From the NCBI GenBank assembly GCA_005788585.1, contig SYBY01000074.1:1-20930 (forward strand): a stretch of DNA of 20,930 nucleotides, given 5' to 3'. The translations under genes were made by a program, and so were the position numbers. This document shows, one piece after another, positions 1-7,477 of this stretch. This DNA comes from Actinomycetota bacterium. GTDB lineage: Bacteria > Actinomycetota > Thermoleophilia > Solirubrobacterales > Solirubrobacteraceae. Within the stretch, counting starts at the first letter, position 1, and each line of letters opens with the position of its first letter. Below the pieces are notes generated by a model, which made no database searches, had not been told where the DNA came from, and saw only the letters and a program-made list of their open reading frames with translations.

Positions 1-1210
1 CATGACGGCCGAGGGCGGCAAGCCGCTGCTCGAGAATCGCGACGAGGTCGGCTGGACGGCGTCGGCCTTCGACTTCTACGCCGAGCTGGCGCGCGCCGAG
101 GAGGGCCGGGTCATCCCGCCCGTCGAGCGCACCCAGCTCGCGCTGGTCATCCGCGAACCGCTCGGCGTCGTCGCGTGCATCGTGCCGTGGAACTACCCGC
201 TGCTGCTCCTGGCCTGGAAGCTCGCGCCCGTGCTGGCGGCGGGCAACGCCGCGGTGTGCAAGCCGTCCGAGCTCACGCCGCTGTCGACCCTGGCGCTCGC
301 CCCGCTGTTCGAGCATCTGCCGCCGGGCGCGGTGAACCTTCTCGCGGGCGCAGGCGAGGTCGGCGAGCACCTCGTCGAGCACGAGGGGGTCGACGGGATC
401 GCGTTCACCGGATCCGTCGCGACCGGGACGCGCATCGCCGAGCATGCGGCGCGACGGATGGCGCGCGTCAACCTGGAGCTCGGCGGCAAGGACGCGTTCA
501 TCGTCTGCCCGGACGTCGCGGCGGACATCGAGATCGCCGCGCGCGGCGGCGCGTGGGCCGCGTACCTCAACGCCGGCCAGGTGTGCACGTCGGCCGAGCG
601 GTTCTACGTCCATACGTCGGTGTACGACGACTTCGTCTCCGCGTTCGTCGACCACACGAAGACGCTGCGGGTCGGCGACCCGACCGATGACCAGACGGAC
701 ATCGGCCCCATGATCTCGGCCGCGCAGCGGGCGAAGGTGACGGCGCAGGTCGACGCGGCGATCGCCGCAGGCGCCGAGGTGCTGACCGGAGGCGGGGACG
801 CCGGGCACGCCCGGGGCCACTACCTCGAGCCCGTCGTCGTCGTCGGGGCCGCCGCGGAGACCGATCTCCTGCGCGAGGAGACGTTCGGTCCGGTGGCGCC
901 GATCGTCCCCGTGCGCTCGCTCGACGAGGCGATCGCCCTCGCGAACTCCACGCCCTTCGGGCTCGGCGCGAACGTCTACACGCGTGACCTGGAGACGATG
1001 GTCCGGTGCGCACGGGAGATCCGCTCGGGCACGGTCTGGATCAACGACCCGCTCACGGACAACGACGCCGGCCCGTTCGGGGGCTTCAAGCGCTCGGGCC
1101 TCGGGCGCGAGCTGGGCACGGAGGGACTGCACGCCTTCCAGGAGCCCAAGCACGTCCACATCGAGACGCGCATCGAGGTGAAGGACTGGTGGTACCCGTA
1201 CGGCGCGTAG
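1..1210 (+). CDS. Aldehyde dehydrogenase (NAD(P)+-dependent), 5' end missing
   Basis: The readable part (about 402 residues from the ATG at base 2) is the C-terminal four-fifths of an ALDH-superfamily enzyme, which oxidises an aldehyde to its acid with NAD(P)+. Visible hallmarks, numbered from that Met: PWNYP at 62-66, the cofactor-site KPSE at 87-90, FTGS at 135-138, the general-base Glu159 in LELGGK, the nucleophile Cys195 in GQVCTSAER, EETFGPVAP near 293, and GPFGGFKRSGLGRELG near the C-terminus. Family members are about 480-500 residues, and the first residues here (EGGKPLLENRDEV) align inside the N-terminal domain. The true start therefore lies outside the window and the Met at base 2 is internal. 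The motif set and the C-terminal WWYPYG are like betaine/gamma-aminobutyraldehyde-type dehydrogenases, but the substrate cannot be read from sequence. trkA follows after 10 bases. Confidence 0.95.
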   Translation, partial: MTAEGGKPLLENRDEVGWTASAFDFYAELARAEEGRVIPPVERTQLALVIREPLGVVACIVPWNYPLLLLAWKLAPVLAAGNAAVCKPSELTPLSTLALAPLFEHLPPGAVNLLAGAGEVGEHLVEHEGVDGIAFTGSVATGTRIAEHAARRMARVNLELGGKDAFIVCPDVAADIEIAARGGAWAAYLNAGQVCTSAERFYVHTSVYDDFVSAFVDHTKTLRVGDPTDDQTDIGPMISAAQRAKVTAQVDAAIAAGAEVLTGGGDAGHARGHYLEPVVVVGAAAETDLLREETFGPVAPIVPVRSLDEAIALANSTPFGLGANVYTRDLETMVRCAREIRSGTVWINDPLTDNDAGPFGGFKRSGLGRELGTEGLHAFQEPKHVHIETRIEVKDWWYPYGA

Positions 1211-1213
1211 TCT
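1208..1213 (+). promoter_or_regulatory. Candidate leaderless -10 box for trkA
   Basis: TAGTCT lies exactly 7 bases before the trkA GTG at 1221 and uses the TAG stop codon of the upstream dehydrogenase as its first three bases. The TANNNT form and spacing match the boxes before phoD, gntR and the secreted-protein gene. No Shine-Dalgarno sequence precedes trkA. I find no convincing -35 hexamer, so trkA could equally be read through from the dehydrogenase gene. Confidence 0.35.
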
Positions 1214-1220
1214 CCGAACG

Positions 1221-2561
1221 GTGAAGGTCATCGTCATCGGCCTCGGTGAGGTCGGCCACCACATCGCCCACACGCTGAGCGCGCAGCGTCACGACGTCAC
1301 GGTCGTCGACCGTGATCCCGTCCGCGTCGAGGCGGCGCAGGGTGAGCTCGACGCCATGGTCGTGGCCGGCAACGGCGCGTCGCCGAAGTTCCTGCGCGAG
1401 CTGGGCGCGGCCGACGCGGACCTGTTGTGCGCCGTCACGCAGAGCGACGAGGCCAACGTCATCGCCGCGCTGGCCGCCGACCAGCTGGGGACCACGCGGA
1501 CCGTCGCGCGCGTGCGCGACGACGACTACTTCGAGCCGGGGAAGTCCTCCGCCCGCGACGTGCTCGGCATCGACTTCGTCATCCACCCCGAGCGCGCGAC
1601 GGCCGACGATCTCGCCGAGGCGATCCTGCTCCCCGGCGCCGTGCACGTCGAGCACTTCGCCGAGGGACGGGTGGCCGTCGCCGAAACCATCCTCACCGCC
1701 CGCTCGCCGCTCGTCGGCCGCCCGCTCAGCGACCGCCGCCGCGTGCGACCGGAGAAGGTCATTGCGCTGCTGCGCGACGGCAAGGCGGTCCCGGCCGAGC
1801 CGTACCACAAGCCGAAGGCCGGCGACCATGCGCTGATCGCGGCGTCGCGAGAGGACATCGGGCCCGTGATCGCGCACGCGGCAGGCCACACGGAGAAGGT
1901 GCGCGACGTCGTGGTCTTCGGCGGCGGCCGGATCGGCCTCCCGCTGGCCAAGCGCCTCACGCGTCACGAGGGCATCCGCGTCACCCTCATGGAGAGCGAC
2001 CCCGAGCGCGCGCGGTTCGCGGCCGAGAAGCTCTCGCGCACCACCGTGCTGCACGAGGAGGGCCTGAGCAAGGACGTCCTGCTCGCCCAGGGCGTCGACC
2101 GCGTCGGCGCCTTCGTCGCGTGTGCGGGTGACGACCGCGCGAACCTGCTCGCCGCGATGCACGCCAAACAGCTCGGGGCCGGGCTGTGCCTGGCCGTCGT
2201 CTCGCGGGAGGAGTTCACCCCGCTCGTCGACGCGCTCGGGATAGACGCCGCCTTCTCCCCGCGCCTCGTCACCGCCGAGGCGATCCTGCGCGCGATGCGG
2301 GGCACGAGCGTCGAGAGCGTCTACCTGCTGACCGGGGGCGCCGAGGTCCTGGAGGTCGTGGCCGCCGACGGCTGCAAGGCCGCGGGCCGCACCGTGTCCG
2401 ACGCGTCCTCGCTCGCCATCACGCGCATCGCCGCGATCGTGCGCGACGGCGAGGTCGTGATCCCGGACCAGGACGACAAGATCCGCGGGGGCGACCGCGT
2501 CATCGCCTTCAACGCCCGGGAGGGCGTCGCCGAGGTCCGCCAGGTCTTCGAGGCGGCGTGA
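1221..2561 (+). CDS. trkA: Trk potassium uptake regulatory subunit TrkA
   Basis: Cytosolic NAD-binding gating subunit that docks on the TrkH channel. The 446 residues hold two tandem RCK modules, the usual full-length TrkA arrangement. The first Rossmann motif is GLGEVG at residues 7-12, with the ribose-binding acidic residue in VVDRD near 30. The second is GGGRIG at 234-239, after an internal RCK_C domain (about 140-220). A second RCK_C domain ends the protein. The start is the GTG at 1221, giving the canonical N-terminus MKVIVIGLGEVG. It has no obvious ribosome-binding site. The TGA stop overlaps the GTG start of trkH (GTGA at 2558-2561), which implies translational coupling and fits a TrkA-TrkH complex. 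The family assignment is secure; ligand preference (NAD(H), ATP/ADP) is inferred from the family. Confidence 0.95.
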   Translation: MKVIVIGLGEVGHHIAHTLSAQRHDVTVVDRDPVRVEAAQGELDAMVVAGNGASPKFLRELGAADADLLCAVTQSDEANVIAALAADQLGTTRTVARVRDDDYFEPGKSSARDVLGIDFVIHPERATADDLAEAILLPGAVHVEHFAEGRVAVAETILTARSPLVGRPLSDRRRVRPEKVIALLRDGKAVPAEPYHKPKAGDHALIAASREDIGPVIAHAAGHTEKVRDVVVFGGGRIGLPLAKRLTRHEGIRVTLMESDPERARFAAEKLSRTTVLHEEGLSKDVLLAQGVDRVGAFVACAGDDRANLLAAMHAKQLGAGLCLAVVSREEFTPLVDALGIDAAFSPRLVTAEAILRAMRGTSVESVYLLTGGAEVLEVVAADGCKAAGRTVSDASSLAITRIAAIVRDGEVVIPDQDDKIRGGDRVIAFNAREGVAEVRQVFEAA

Positions 2562-4045
2562 GGCTCCGCAGGACCGGCTTCGGGCCGCAGCTGAACTGGC
2601 GGCTGATCATCCCGATCCTGGCCGGCGTGCTCCTGGCGGTCAGCCTCGGGCTCGGCGTGTGCGCGGTCGCCGCGGCGCTCGACGGCGGCGAGGGGCTGCT
2701 TGCCTTCGCGGTGCCGGCCGCGGTCGCGCTGCCCGTGTCGCTGCTGGCCCTGCGCTCGGCTCGCCTGCTGCGATCCATGCCGCTGCGTCCGCGGGACGGG
2801 TTCTTCGCGGTCACGATGGCGTGGGTGCTGGCCGCGGCGGTCGGCATGGCCCCGTTCCTGCTGTACGGAACGTTCGACCGGCCGGTGGACGCGTTCTTCG
2901 AGAGCATGGCCGGCTTCACCACGACCGGGGCGACGCTCATCGACGACATCGAGGCGCAGCCCGACGCCATCCTGCTGTGGCGCAGCCTCAGCCAGTGGCT
3001 CGGCGGCGTCGGCATCGTCGTCCTCGTCGTCGCGATCGCCCCGGCGACGGGTCTCGCGACGAGGCTGTTCGCCGCCGAGACCTCCCGGCTGACCGACCGG
3101 CTCACCCCGCGGATCGCCGACACCGCCAAGATCATCTGGGGCATCTACCTCGTGCTCACGACCGGCGCGCTCGTCGCCTACATGGCCGCCGGAATGGGAC
3201 CGTTCGACGCGCTCAACCACGGGATGACCACCGTCGCGACCGGCGGCTTCTCCACGAAGACCGCATCGCTCGGCGCGTTCGACTCCACCGCGATCGAGAT
3301 GGTCGCCATCGTCTTCATGCTCGCCGGCGGCGTGAACTTCGCCTTCTACTGGCGCGCGATCCGCGGACGCGACATCTGGCCCCAGGCGGCGGAGGTGCGC
3401 GCCTACCTGCTCATCGTCACCGCCGCGACGGCTGTCCTGACGCTGACCCTCGTCCTCGCGCAGAACGAGACCCGCAGCCTGGGCCTGGAGATCCGCGACG
3501 CGGCGTTCAGCGCGACGAGCATCATGACCTCGACCGGCTACACGACCGCGGACTTCGCCGAGTGGAACGACACCGCGCTGCTCATCCTCCTCGGCCTGAT
3601 GTTCGTCGGCGGATGTGCCGGCTCGACCTCCGGCGGCATGAAGGTCATCCGGATCATGCTCCTCGGCAAGACCGCGTCGCAGGAGGTCCAGCGCCAGCTG
3701 CAGCCCCGCGCGGTGCAGGTCCTGCGCACGCGGCGCCGCGTGTTCGGCGAAGACGTCCGCCGTGCCGTGCTCGGGCTGTTCCTGCTCTACATGGCGCTCA
3801 CCGCCGCCACCGCGCTGGCCCTGCTGGTGTGCGGCATGGACCTGCTGAGCGCGACGTCAGGCGCGGCCGCCACCGTCAACATCGTGGGGCCCGCGTTCGG
3901 CGATCTCGGTGCGTCGGACAACTACGCCGCGCTCCCGGACGCCGCGCGCTGGCTCCTCAGCGTCGTGATGCTCGCCGGCCGCCTGGAGATCTTCACCGTG
4001 CTGGTGCTGCTCACGCCCGCCTTCTGGCGGCCGAGCATCGCCTAA
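2558..4045 (+). CDS. trkH: Trk potassium transporter membrane subunit TrkH
   Basis: Membrane channel-like subunit for K+ uptake, 495 residues. The four pore-loop repeats of the TrkH/TrkG/KtrB superfamily are visible, each with its filter glycine: TTTG at 121-124, VATGGF at 226-231, TSTGYTT at 324-330 and NIVGPAFG at 441-448. The C-terminal MLAGRLEIFTVLVLL is typical of TrkH. Hydrophobic segments alternate with short loops throughout. The open frame extends far upstream of the real start. I place the start at GTG 2558, which overlaps the trkA stop by four bases and gives a basic N-terminus (MRLRR) before the first membrane helix at about 15-40. The TAA stop overlaps the stop codon of the convergent lysyl-oxidase-family gene, leaving no room for a separate terminator. 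Confidence 0.95.
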   Translation: MRLRRTGFGPQLNWRLIIPILAGVLLAVSLGLGVCAVAAALDGGEGLLAFAVPAAVALPVSLLALRSARLLRSMPLRPRDGFFAVTMAWVLAAAVGMAPFLLYGTFDRPVDAFFESMAGFTTTGATLIDDIEAQPDAILLWRSLSQWLGGVGIVVLVVAIAPATGLATRLFAAETSRLTDRLTPRIADTAKIIWGIYLVLTTGALVAYMAAGMGPFDALNHGMTTVATGGFSTKTASLGAFDSTAIEMVAIVFMLAGGVNFAFYWRAIRGRDIWPQAAEVRAYLLIVTAATAVLTLTLVLAQNETRSLGLEIRDAAFSATSIMTSTGYTTADFAEWNDTALLILLGLMFVGGCAGSTSGGMKVIRIMLLGKTASQEVQRQLQPRAVQVLRTRRRVFGEDVRRAVLGLFLLYMALTAATALALLVCGMDLLSATSGAAATVNIVGPAFGDLGASDNYAALPDAARWLLSVVMLAGRLEIFTVLVLLTPAFWRPSIA

Positions 4046-4773
4046 CAGCGTCCGGCGCGGCCCTTGAACGGCAGGCGCACGATGGTCCGCGCCGCGTTGT
4101 TGGCCTCGTTGCTCTCGATGAAGTGGTTGTACGGGTCGGCGATGTGCCACAGCGCGAAGCACCCGCGCAGGCCCGTCACGTCGATCCACTGCTCGTGGTA
4201 GCTGGCCGGGTAGATGTCCGCCCACCCGACCGACGTGCCGAGCTCGACGCGCTGGCGGGACTCGTCCTGGCTGCATCCCGGGTTCACCCGTTTGCGCGGT
4301 GACCGCGCCGAAGGATGGGTGCGCCGCAGGTCCCGGAAGCAGTAGACGACCTTCGGCCCGACGCGCACGCGCCGCCGGTTCTCGCCGACGGTCCACAGCT
4401 CGAAGCGCGCGGCGTCCTCGAACTTCCAGTAGTGGCCCTGCCCCGGGATGGCCTTCCAGACGATCCGCCCGTTGTTCGTCGGCCGGGTGACCTGGCCGTT
4501 GGCGGTGTAGATGATCTGCCGCGCGCGCATCGAGGTCTTGCCGATCCGCCATCCGTACATCTTCAGCGGCCCGCGACCGAGCGAGTAGATCGAGTTCGCC
4601 GCGCGCAGCACGGTGCGCTTGCCGCGCCTGTCGGTCTCGAGGTCGTACGGCTCCTCCATCACGAGATCGGGGCAGCGGTACGCAGGCTGCGCACAGATCG
4701 GATCGGGGGCGGGAGCCGACACGCCGGGAACGATGGCGGTGGCGGCAGCAGCGGCGACGACGGGGGACAGCAC
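4042..4773 (-). CDS. Exported lysyl-oxidase-family protein with incomplete copper site
   Basis: A 243-residue protein starting at a GTG, with an in-frame stop seven codons upstream. Residues 1-20 form a hydrophobic Ala-rich stretch that could be a signal peptide, although it lacks the usual basic n-region. From about residue 85 it aligns with the lysyl oxidase catalytic domain: a copper-site region around GQGHYWKFEDAARFELW (111-127), GPKVVYCFRD (139-148), ADIYPASYHEQWIDVTG (185-201) and a C-terminal ESNEANNA (220-227). Compared from memory with human LOX, the cofactor-forming Lys320 and Tyr355 correspond to Lys141 and Tyr188, which are present. Copper ligands His292, His294 and His296 correspond to Gln112, His114 and Trp116, so two are missing. 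Family membership is well supported; amine-oxidase activity is doubtful. The gene is convergent with trkH (stops overlap) and divergent from phoD. Confidence 0.8.
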   Translation of the reverse strand: MLSPVVAAAAATAIVPGVSAPAPDPICAQPAYRCPDLVMEEPYDLETDRRGKRTVLRAANSIYSLGRGPLKMYGWRIGKTSMRARQIIYTANGQVTRPTNNGRIVWKAIPGQGHYWKFEDAARFELWTVGENRRRVRVGPKVVYCFRDLRRTHPSARSPRKRVNPGCSQDESRQRVELGTSVGWADIYPASYHEQWIDVTGLRGCFALWHIADPYNHFIESNEANNAARTIVRLPFKGRAGRC

Positions 4774-4793
4774 GGCCGGGGGAAGGGTAGATC

Positions 4794-4846
4794 ATCACCG
4801 GCACGGCTCCGGCGCCAACACGCCGAGGTCGTGACCATCCGGTGAT
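4794..4846. repeat. Inverted repeat in the divergent LOX-phoD intergenic region
   Basis: ATCACCGG at 4794-4801 is exactly inverted as CCGGTGAT at 4839-4846, with 37 bases between. It sits in the 116-base region between two divergent genes (4774-4889), about 25 bases upstream of the probable phoD -10 box. It could be a pair of half-sites for a regulator, but there is only one copy and I cannot name a binding protein. Confidence 0.3.
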
Positions 4847-4852
4847 CGAACC

Positions 4853-4882
4853 TGGACAGTCGACCAAGTTCAGGAGTAGCGT
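4853..4882 (+). promoter_or_regulatory. Candidate phoD promoter, leaderless
   Basis: TGGACA at 4853-4858 matches the sigma-70-type -35 consensus TTGACA at five of six positions. TAGCGT at 4877-4882 follows after 18 bases as a TANNNT -10 box. The ATG at 4890 comes 7 bases after the -10 box, where transcription would be expected to begin, so the message is probably leaderless. An AGGAG at 4872-4876 is 13 bases from the ATG, too far for a normal ribosome-binding site. Confidence 0.5.
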
Positions 4883-4889
4883 CCGCGAC

Positions 4890-6569
4890 ATGACGAGCCC
4901 CATGACCCGCCGGAGGTTCGTGCGCGGTGCCGCCGTCGGTGCCGGGCTCGTGGTCCTCGGCGACCCCCTCCTGGCGCGAGCCCAGCGCGCATCCGACATC
5001 GCGTTCACGCAGGGCGTGGCGTCGGGCGAGCCGGCGCAGCGCGGGATCACGCTGTGGACGAAGCTCGACGGCCTGGAGACCGCGAGCCGCCTGACGCTCG
5101 AGGTCAGCACCGATCCGGGGTTCGGGTCGACCCTGTTGGCGACGGACGTACTCGCGGACCCGGCGCAGGGCGGATCTGCCCGCACGCGCCTGGAAGGCGG
5201 GCCGCTGCAGCCCGGCGAGCAGTACTTCTACCGCTTCACGACCGGGTCCCAGGACTCCCCGGTGGGCCGCTTCCGCACGACGCGCCCGCCCGACAGCGCC
5301 GAGCCGGTGAAGGTCGCGTTCTTCAGCTGCCAGGAGTACATCGCGGGCTACTACTACGCCCACCGCGACCTGGCCGAGCAGGACGACATCGACCTGGTCG
5401 TCTGCCTCGGCGACTACATCTACGAGAAGGGCTTTGCGGGGACCGCCTCGGTGTCGAGGCCGGTCCGCAGGGACGAGTCGGCGCCGGAGACCGGCGAGAC
5501 CGAGACGCTCGAGGAGTACCGCGCGAAGTACGCCCTCTACCACTCCGACCCGCACCTGCTCGAGGTCCGGCGGAAGTTCCCGCTGGTCGCCATCTGGGAC
5601 GACCACGAGGTGGAGGACAACTACGCCGGCACGTTCAAAGGCGGCGCCGCCGAGCGGCGCCGCCTCGCGTTCGGTGACCGGCGGCAGAACGGCTACCAGG
5701 CGCACTACGAGGCGATGCCGCGCGTCCGCGCCGCCGGCGAGCGCGATCGCACGTACGGGTCGATCAACCTCGGCGCGGCGGAGGTCTTCCTCCTCGATAC
5801 GCGCCAGTACCGGACGAATCAGCCGTGCGACCCGACCGACAGCGCGCTGGCGCCGTTCTGCGGGCCCTGGGAGTACAACCGCGGGTTCCGCACGCTGCTC
5901 GGCGCGCAGCAGAAGCAGTGGCTGAAGGACCGGCTGGTCGCCACGCCGGCGCCATGGAAGCTCATCGGCAACCAGGTGATGATGATGTCCCTGGACTCGA
6001 CACCCGGCTGGCCCCTGAACCCCGACGCGTGGGACGGCTACGGCGCCGAACGCGCCGAGCTCATCGACCACATGGTCCGCAACGGCGTCGAGGACGTGTC
6101 GTTCATCACCGGGGACATCCACACGTTCTTCGCCGGGTCCGTGAGCCGGACCGGGCGGGCGAAGAACTCCGTTGCGGGCCGCACGGACGGAGCGCGGGCG
6201 ACGGAGTTCGTCTGCGGGTCGATCACCTCGCCCGGGATCGTCGACCGCGTGGCCTCCCGGGAACGCGACCGCCGCGCGGCCGCGGCGCCCATCGACGGCC
6301 TCGTCCTGAACGTCAACCGCCACATGGCGTACTCGAACCAGGCGTACAAGGGCTATGGGCTCGTGACCGCGAGCCCGACGGAGCTCACCGTCGACTACCG
6401 GGCCGTCCGGGACACGCGCAGCCTGCAGAACACCGCGTCGTTCCTGCTCGCCCGCTTCAGGGTCGCGCGGGGCGTCGCGGCGGTCGAGCGGACGTACTCG
6501 GCGTACCCGCTGGCACCGCGCGGATCGGGGCCCCTGCCGCCCAGTCTCTCGCCGACGGCCGCAATCTGA
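4890..6569 (+). CDS. phoD: Alkaline phosphatase D family phosphodiesterase/phosphatase, Tat-exported
   Basis: An extracytoplasmic PhoD-type metalloenzyme of 559 residues that releases phosphate from phosphodiesters or monoesters. The N-terminus carries a twin-arginine signal: the RRRF motif at 7-10, then a hydrophobic Gly/Ala/Val stretch to about residue 24. The N-terminal PhoD domain begins FTQGVASGEP (39-48). Metallophosphatase motifs follow: SCQEY 146-150, LGDYIYE 173-179, WDDHEVEDN 236-244, GNQVMM near 362 and GDIHTFFAG from 408. PhoD enzymes use Fe3+/Ca2+ ligated by an Asp/Asn/His set and a Cys from the SCQ region; these positions look intact. An in-frame ATG exists at 4842, but the Tat motif position and the -10 box favour 4890. 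No Pho box was recognised. A hairpin terminator follows immediately. Confidence 0.92.
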   Translation: MTSPMTRRRFVRGAAVGAGLVVLGDPLLARAQRASDIAFTQGVASGEPAQRGITLWTKLDGLETASRLTLEVSTDPGFGSTLLATDVLADPAQGGSARTRLEGGPLQPGEQYFYRFTTGSQDSPVGRFRTTRPPDSAEPVKVAFFSCQEYIAGYYYAHRDLAEQDDIDLVVCLGDYIYEKGFAGTASVSRPVRRDESAPETGETETLEEYRAKYALYHSDPHLLEVRRKFPLVAIWDDHEVEDNYAGTFKGGAAERRRLAFGDRRQNGYQAHYEAMPRVRAAGERDRTYGSINLGAAEVFLLDTRQYRTNQPCDPTDSALAPFCGPWEYNRGFRTLLGAQQKQWLKDRLVATPAPWKLIGNQVMMMSLDSTPGWPLNPDAWDGYGAERAELIDHMVRNGVEDVSFITGDIHTFFAGSVSRTGRAKNSVAGRTDGARATEFVCGSITSPGIVDRVASRERDRRAAAAPIDGLVLNVNRHMAYSNQAYKGYGLVTASPTELTVDYRAVRDTRSLQNTASFLLARFRVARGVAAVERTYSAYPLAPRGSGPLPPSLSPTAAI

Positions 6570-6576
6570 CCGGGAG

Positions 6577-6607
6577 TCTCACCCTCAGGTCGAGGGTGAG
6601 ATATTCT
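6577..6607. terminator. Intrinsic terminator between convergent phoD and gntR
   Basis: A perfect 10-bp stem, TCTCACCCTC at 6577-6586 and GAGGGTGAGA at 6592-6601, encloses the 5-base loop AGGTC. TATTCT follows on the plus strand. It begins 8 bases after the phoD stop and overlaps the stop codon and last codons of gntR. It is best as a phoD terminator; on the minus strand there is no T-run after it. Confidence 0.7.
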
Positions 6608-7370
6608 CCGGCTGAGGCGCCGCCATGAGCCGCATGACGTGGATATGCAGGCCTCCCGGTGCGAAGACGTCGGCAGAGCACTGCACCGGGCGCCCATCCG
6701 GTAGGTGCATGACCTCCATGAGCTCCAGGACGGCGGTCGGCTCGGCGATGTCCAGTGCTGCCGAGGCGGGATCGTCACCACCCAGCAGGCGCGGCCGCAC
6801 GTGGGTCTTCGCGAAGGCCACCGGGACCCCGAACTCCGGCAGCAGGTCGAGCACCATGCGCCCCTGCTCCAGGCCTGCCGCGATCTTCGCCGCGTCGGGC
6901 AGCGCGATCGACGGGTGCAGGACGTCGCGCATGAACGCGACGGGCTCGCCGTCGGCCACGAGCGTGCGTTCGATCGTCGTCGCGCGTGCTCCCGGCTCGA
7001 GCTCCAGCGCCACCGCTGCATCCTGCGGCGCGTCGCCGTGCTCGATCCGCAGCGCGCGGACCGCGAGCTCGATGCCCTGGCGCTCCGCGAGCAGCGCGTA
7101 GGACTCCAGGACCTCGAGCCCGTCGCTGAAGCCGCGCCGCCGGGCGATGGAGCCGACGTAGGTCCCGCTGCCCTGCCGGCGCACGACCTCCCCGGTCTCC
7201 TCCAGCCGCGACAGCGCCGCACGCAGCGTGCCGCGTGAGACCCCGAGCATCGCGGCCAGGTCGTGCTCGGGCGGGAGCCGGTCGCCCGCGCGATGGCGGC
7301 CGGGCGACAGCCACTGCCGCAGCGCCTGCTCTGCGTGATCGACGAGCGGGCGGTGCTCGGTGGTCGCCAT
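6585..7370 (-). CDS. GntR-family regulator with UTRA effector domain (HutC type)
   Basis: A 261-residue DNA-binding regulator, probably the repressor of the divergent sox operon. Residues 8-73 form the winged helix-turn-helix: AGDRLPPEHDLAAMLGVSR then GTLRAALSRLEETGEVVRRQ, ending with the wing GSGTYV (68-72). The rest (about 95-250) fits a UTRA ligand-binding domain, including EPVAFMRDVLHPSIALPD and the C-terminal GLHIHVMR. The frame stays open 42 codons upstream, but I choose the ATG at 7370: it gives the usual HutC-type N-terminus, and a TACACT box lies exactly 7 bases upstream. A 14-base palindrome overlaps that box and a related one sits at the soxD promoter, which argues for autoregulation and operon control. 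The effector is unknown; a methylated amino acid substrate of the Sox enzyme is the natural guess. Confidence 0.9.
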   Translation of the reverse strand: MATTEHRPLVDHAEQALRQWLSPGRHRAGDRLPPEHDLAAMLGVSRGTLRAALSRLEETGEVVRRQGSGTYVGSIARRRGFSDGLEVLESYALLAERQGIELAVRALRIEHGDAPQDAAVALELEPGARATTIERTLVADGEPVAFMRDVLHPSIALPDAAKIAAGLEQGRMVLDLLPEFGVPVAFAKTHVRPRLLGGDDPASAALDIAEPTAVLELMEVMHLPDGRPVQCSADVFAPGGLHIHVMRLMAAPQPENISPST

Positions 7371-7377
7371 GGCTTCC

Positions 7378-7383
7378 AGTGTA
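7378..7383 (-). promoter_or_regulatory. Candidate leaderless -10 box for gntR
   Basis: Read on the minus strand, TACACT lies exactly 7 bases upstream of the gntR ATG, which has no Shine-Dalgarno sequence. It shares one base with the palindrome at 7383-7396, so a protein bound there would block RNA polymerase. The -35 region is not recognisable. Confidence 0.45.
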
Positions 7384-7396
7384 CGAACCTGTTCGT
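7383..7396. promoter_or_regulatory. Probable GntR operator 1 (gntR promoter side)
   Basis: ACGAAC-CT-GTTCGT is a perfect 6+6 palindrome with a 2-base spacer. It overlaps the gntR -10 box by one base. A degenerate version of the same sequence occurs at 7446-7459, with centres 63 bp apart, about six helical turns. Binding by the adjacent GntR protein is inferred from position and symmetry. Confidence 0.6.
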
Positions 7397-7445
7397 CCAC
7401 CGGGACTGGACCAAATGCAGGAAATCTCGCCGTGCACTCGTCCCA

Positions 7446-7459
7446 GTGAACAAATTCGT
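7446..7459. promoter_or_regulatory. Probable GntR operator 2 (soxD promoter side)
   Basis: GTGAACAAATTCGT resembles operator 1. On the minus strand it reads GACGAATTTGTTCAC against GACGAACAGGTTCGT for operator 1, sharing the core GACGAA-NNN-GTTC or close to it. It ends one base before the TACTGT box at 7461. A further identical half-site, GTTCGTCC, appears at 7391-7398 and 7483-7490, the latter inside the first soxD codons. Confidence 0.5.
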
Positions 7460-7460
7460 C

Positions 7461-7466
7461 TACTGT
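7461..7466 (+). promoter_or_regulatory. Candidate -10 box for the sox operon
   Basis: TACTGT lies 11 bases before the soxD GTG, so a transcript would have a leader of only about 4 bases. There is no Shine-Dalgarno sequence in the remaining space. Operator 2 lies directly upstream. No good -35 match is seen. Confidence 0.4.
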
Positions 7467-7477
7467 GCCGCGGCACC

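Noticed and set aside
2186..2557. An upstream in-frame extension of trkH (124 codons) inside trkA
   Set aside because: The extension is Arg/Gly/Pro-rich shadow sequence overlapping trkA. The GTG at 2558 gives a normal TrkH N-terminus and a typical four-base overlap.
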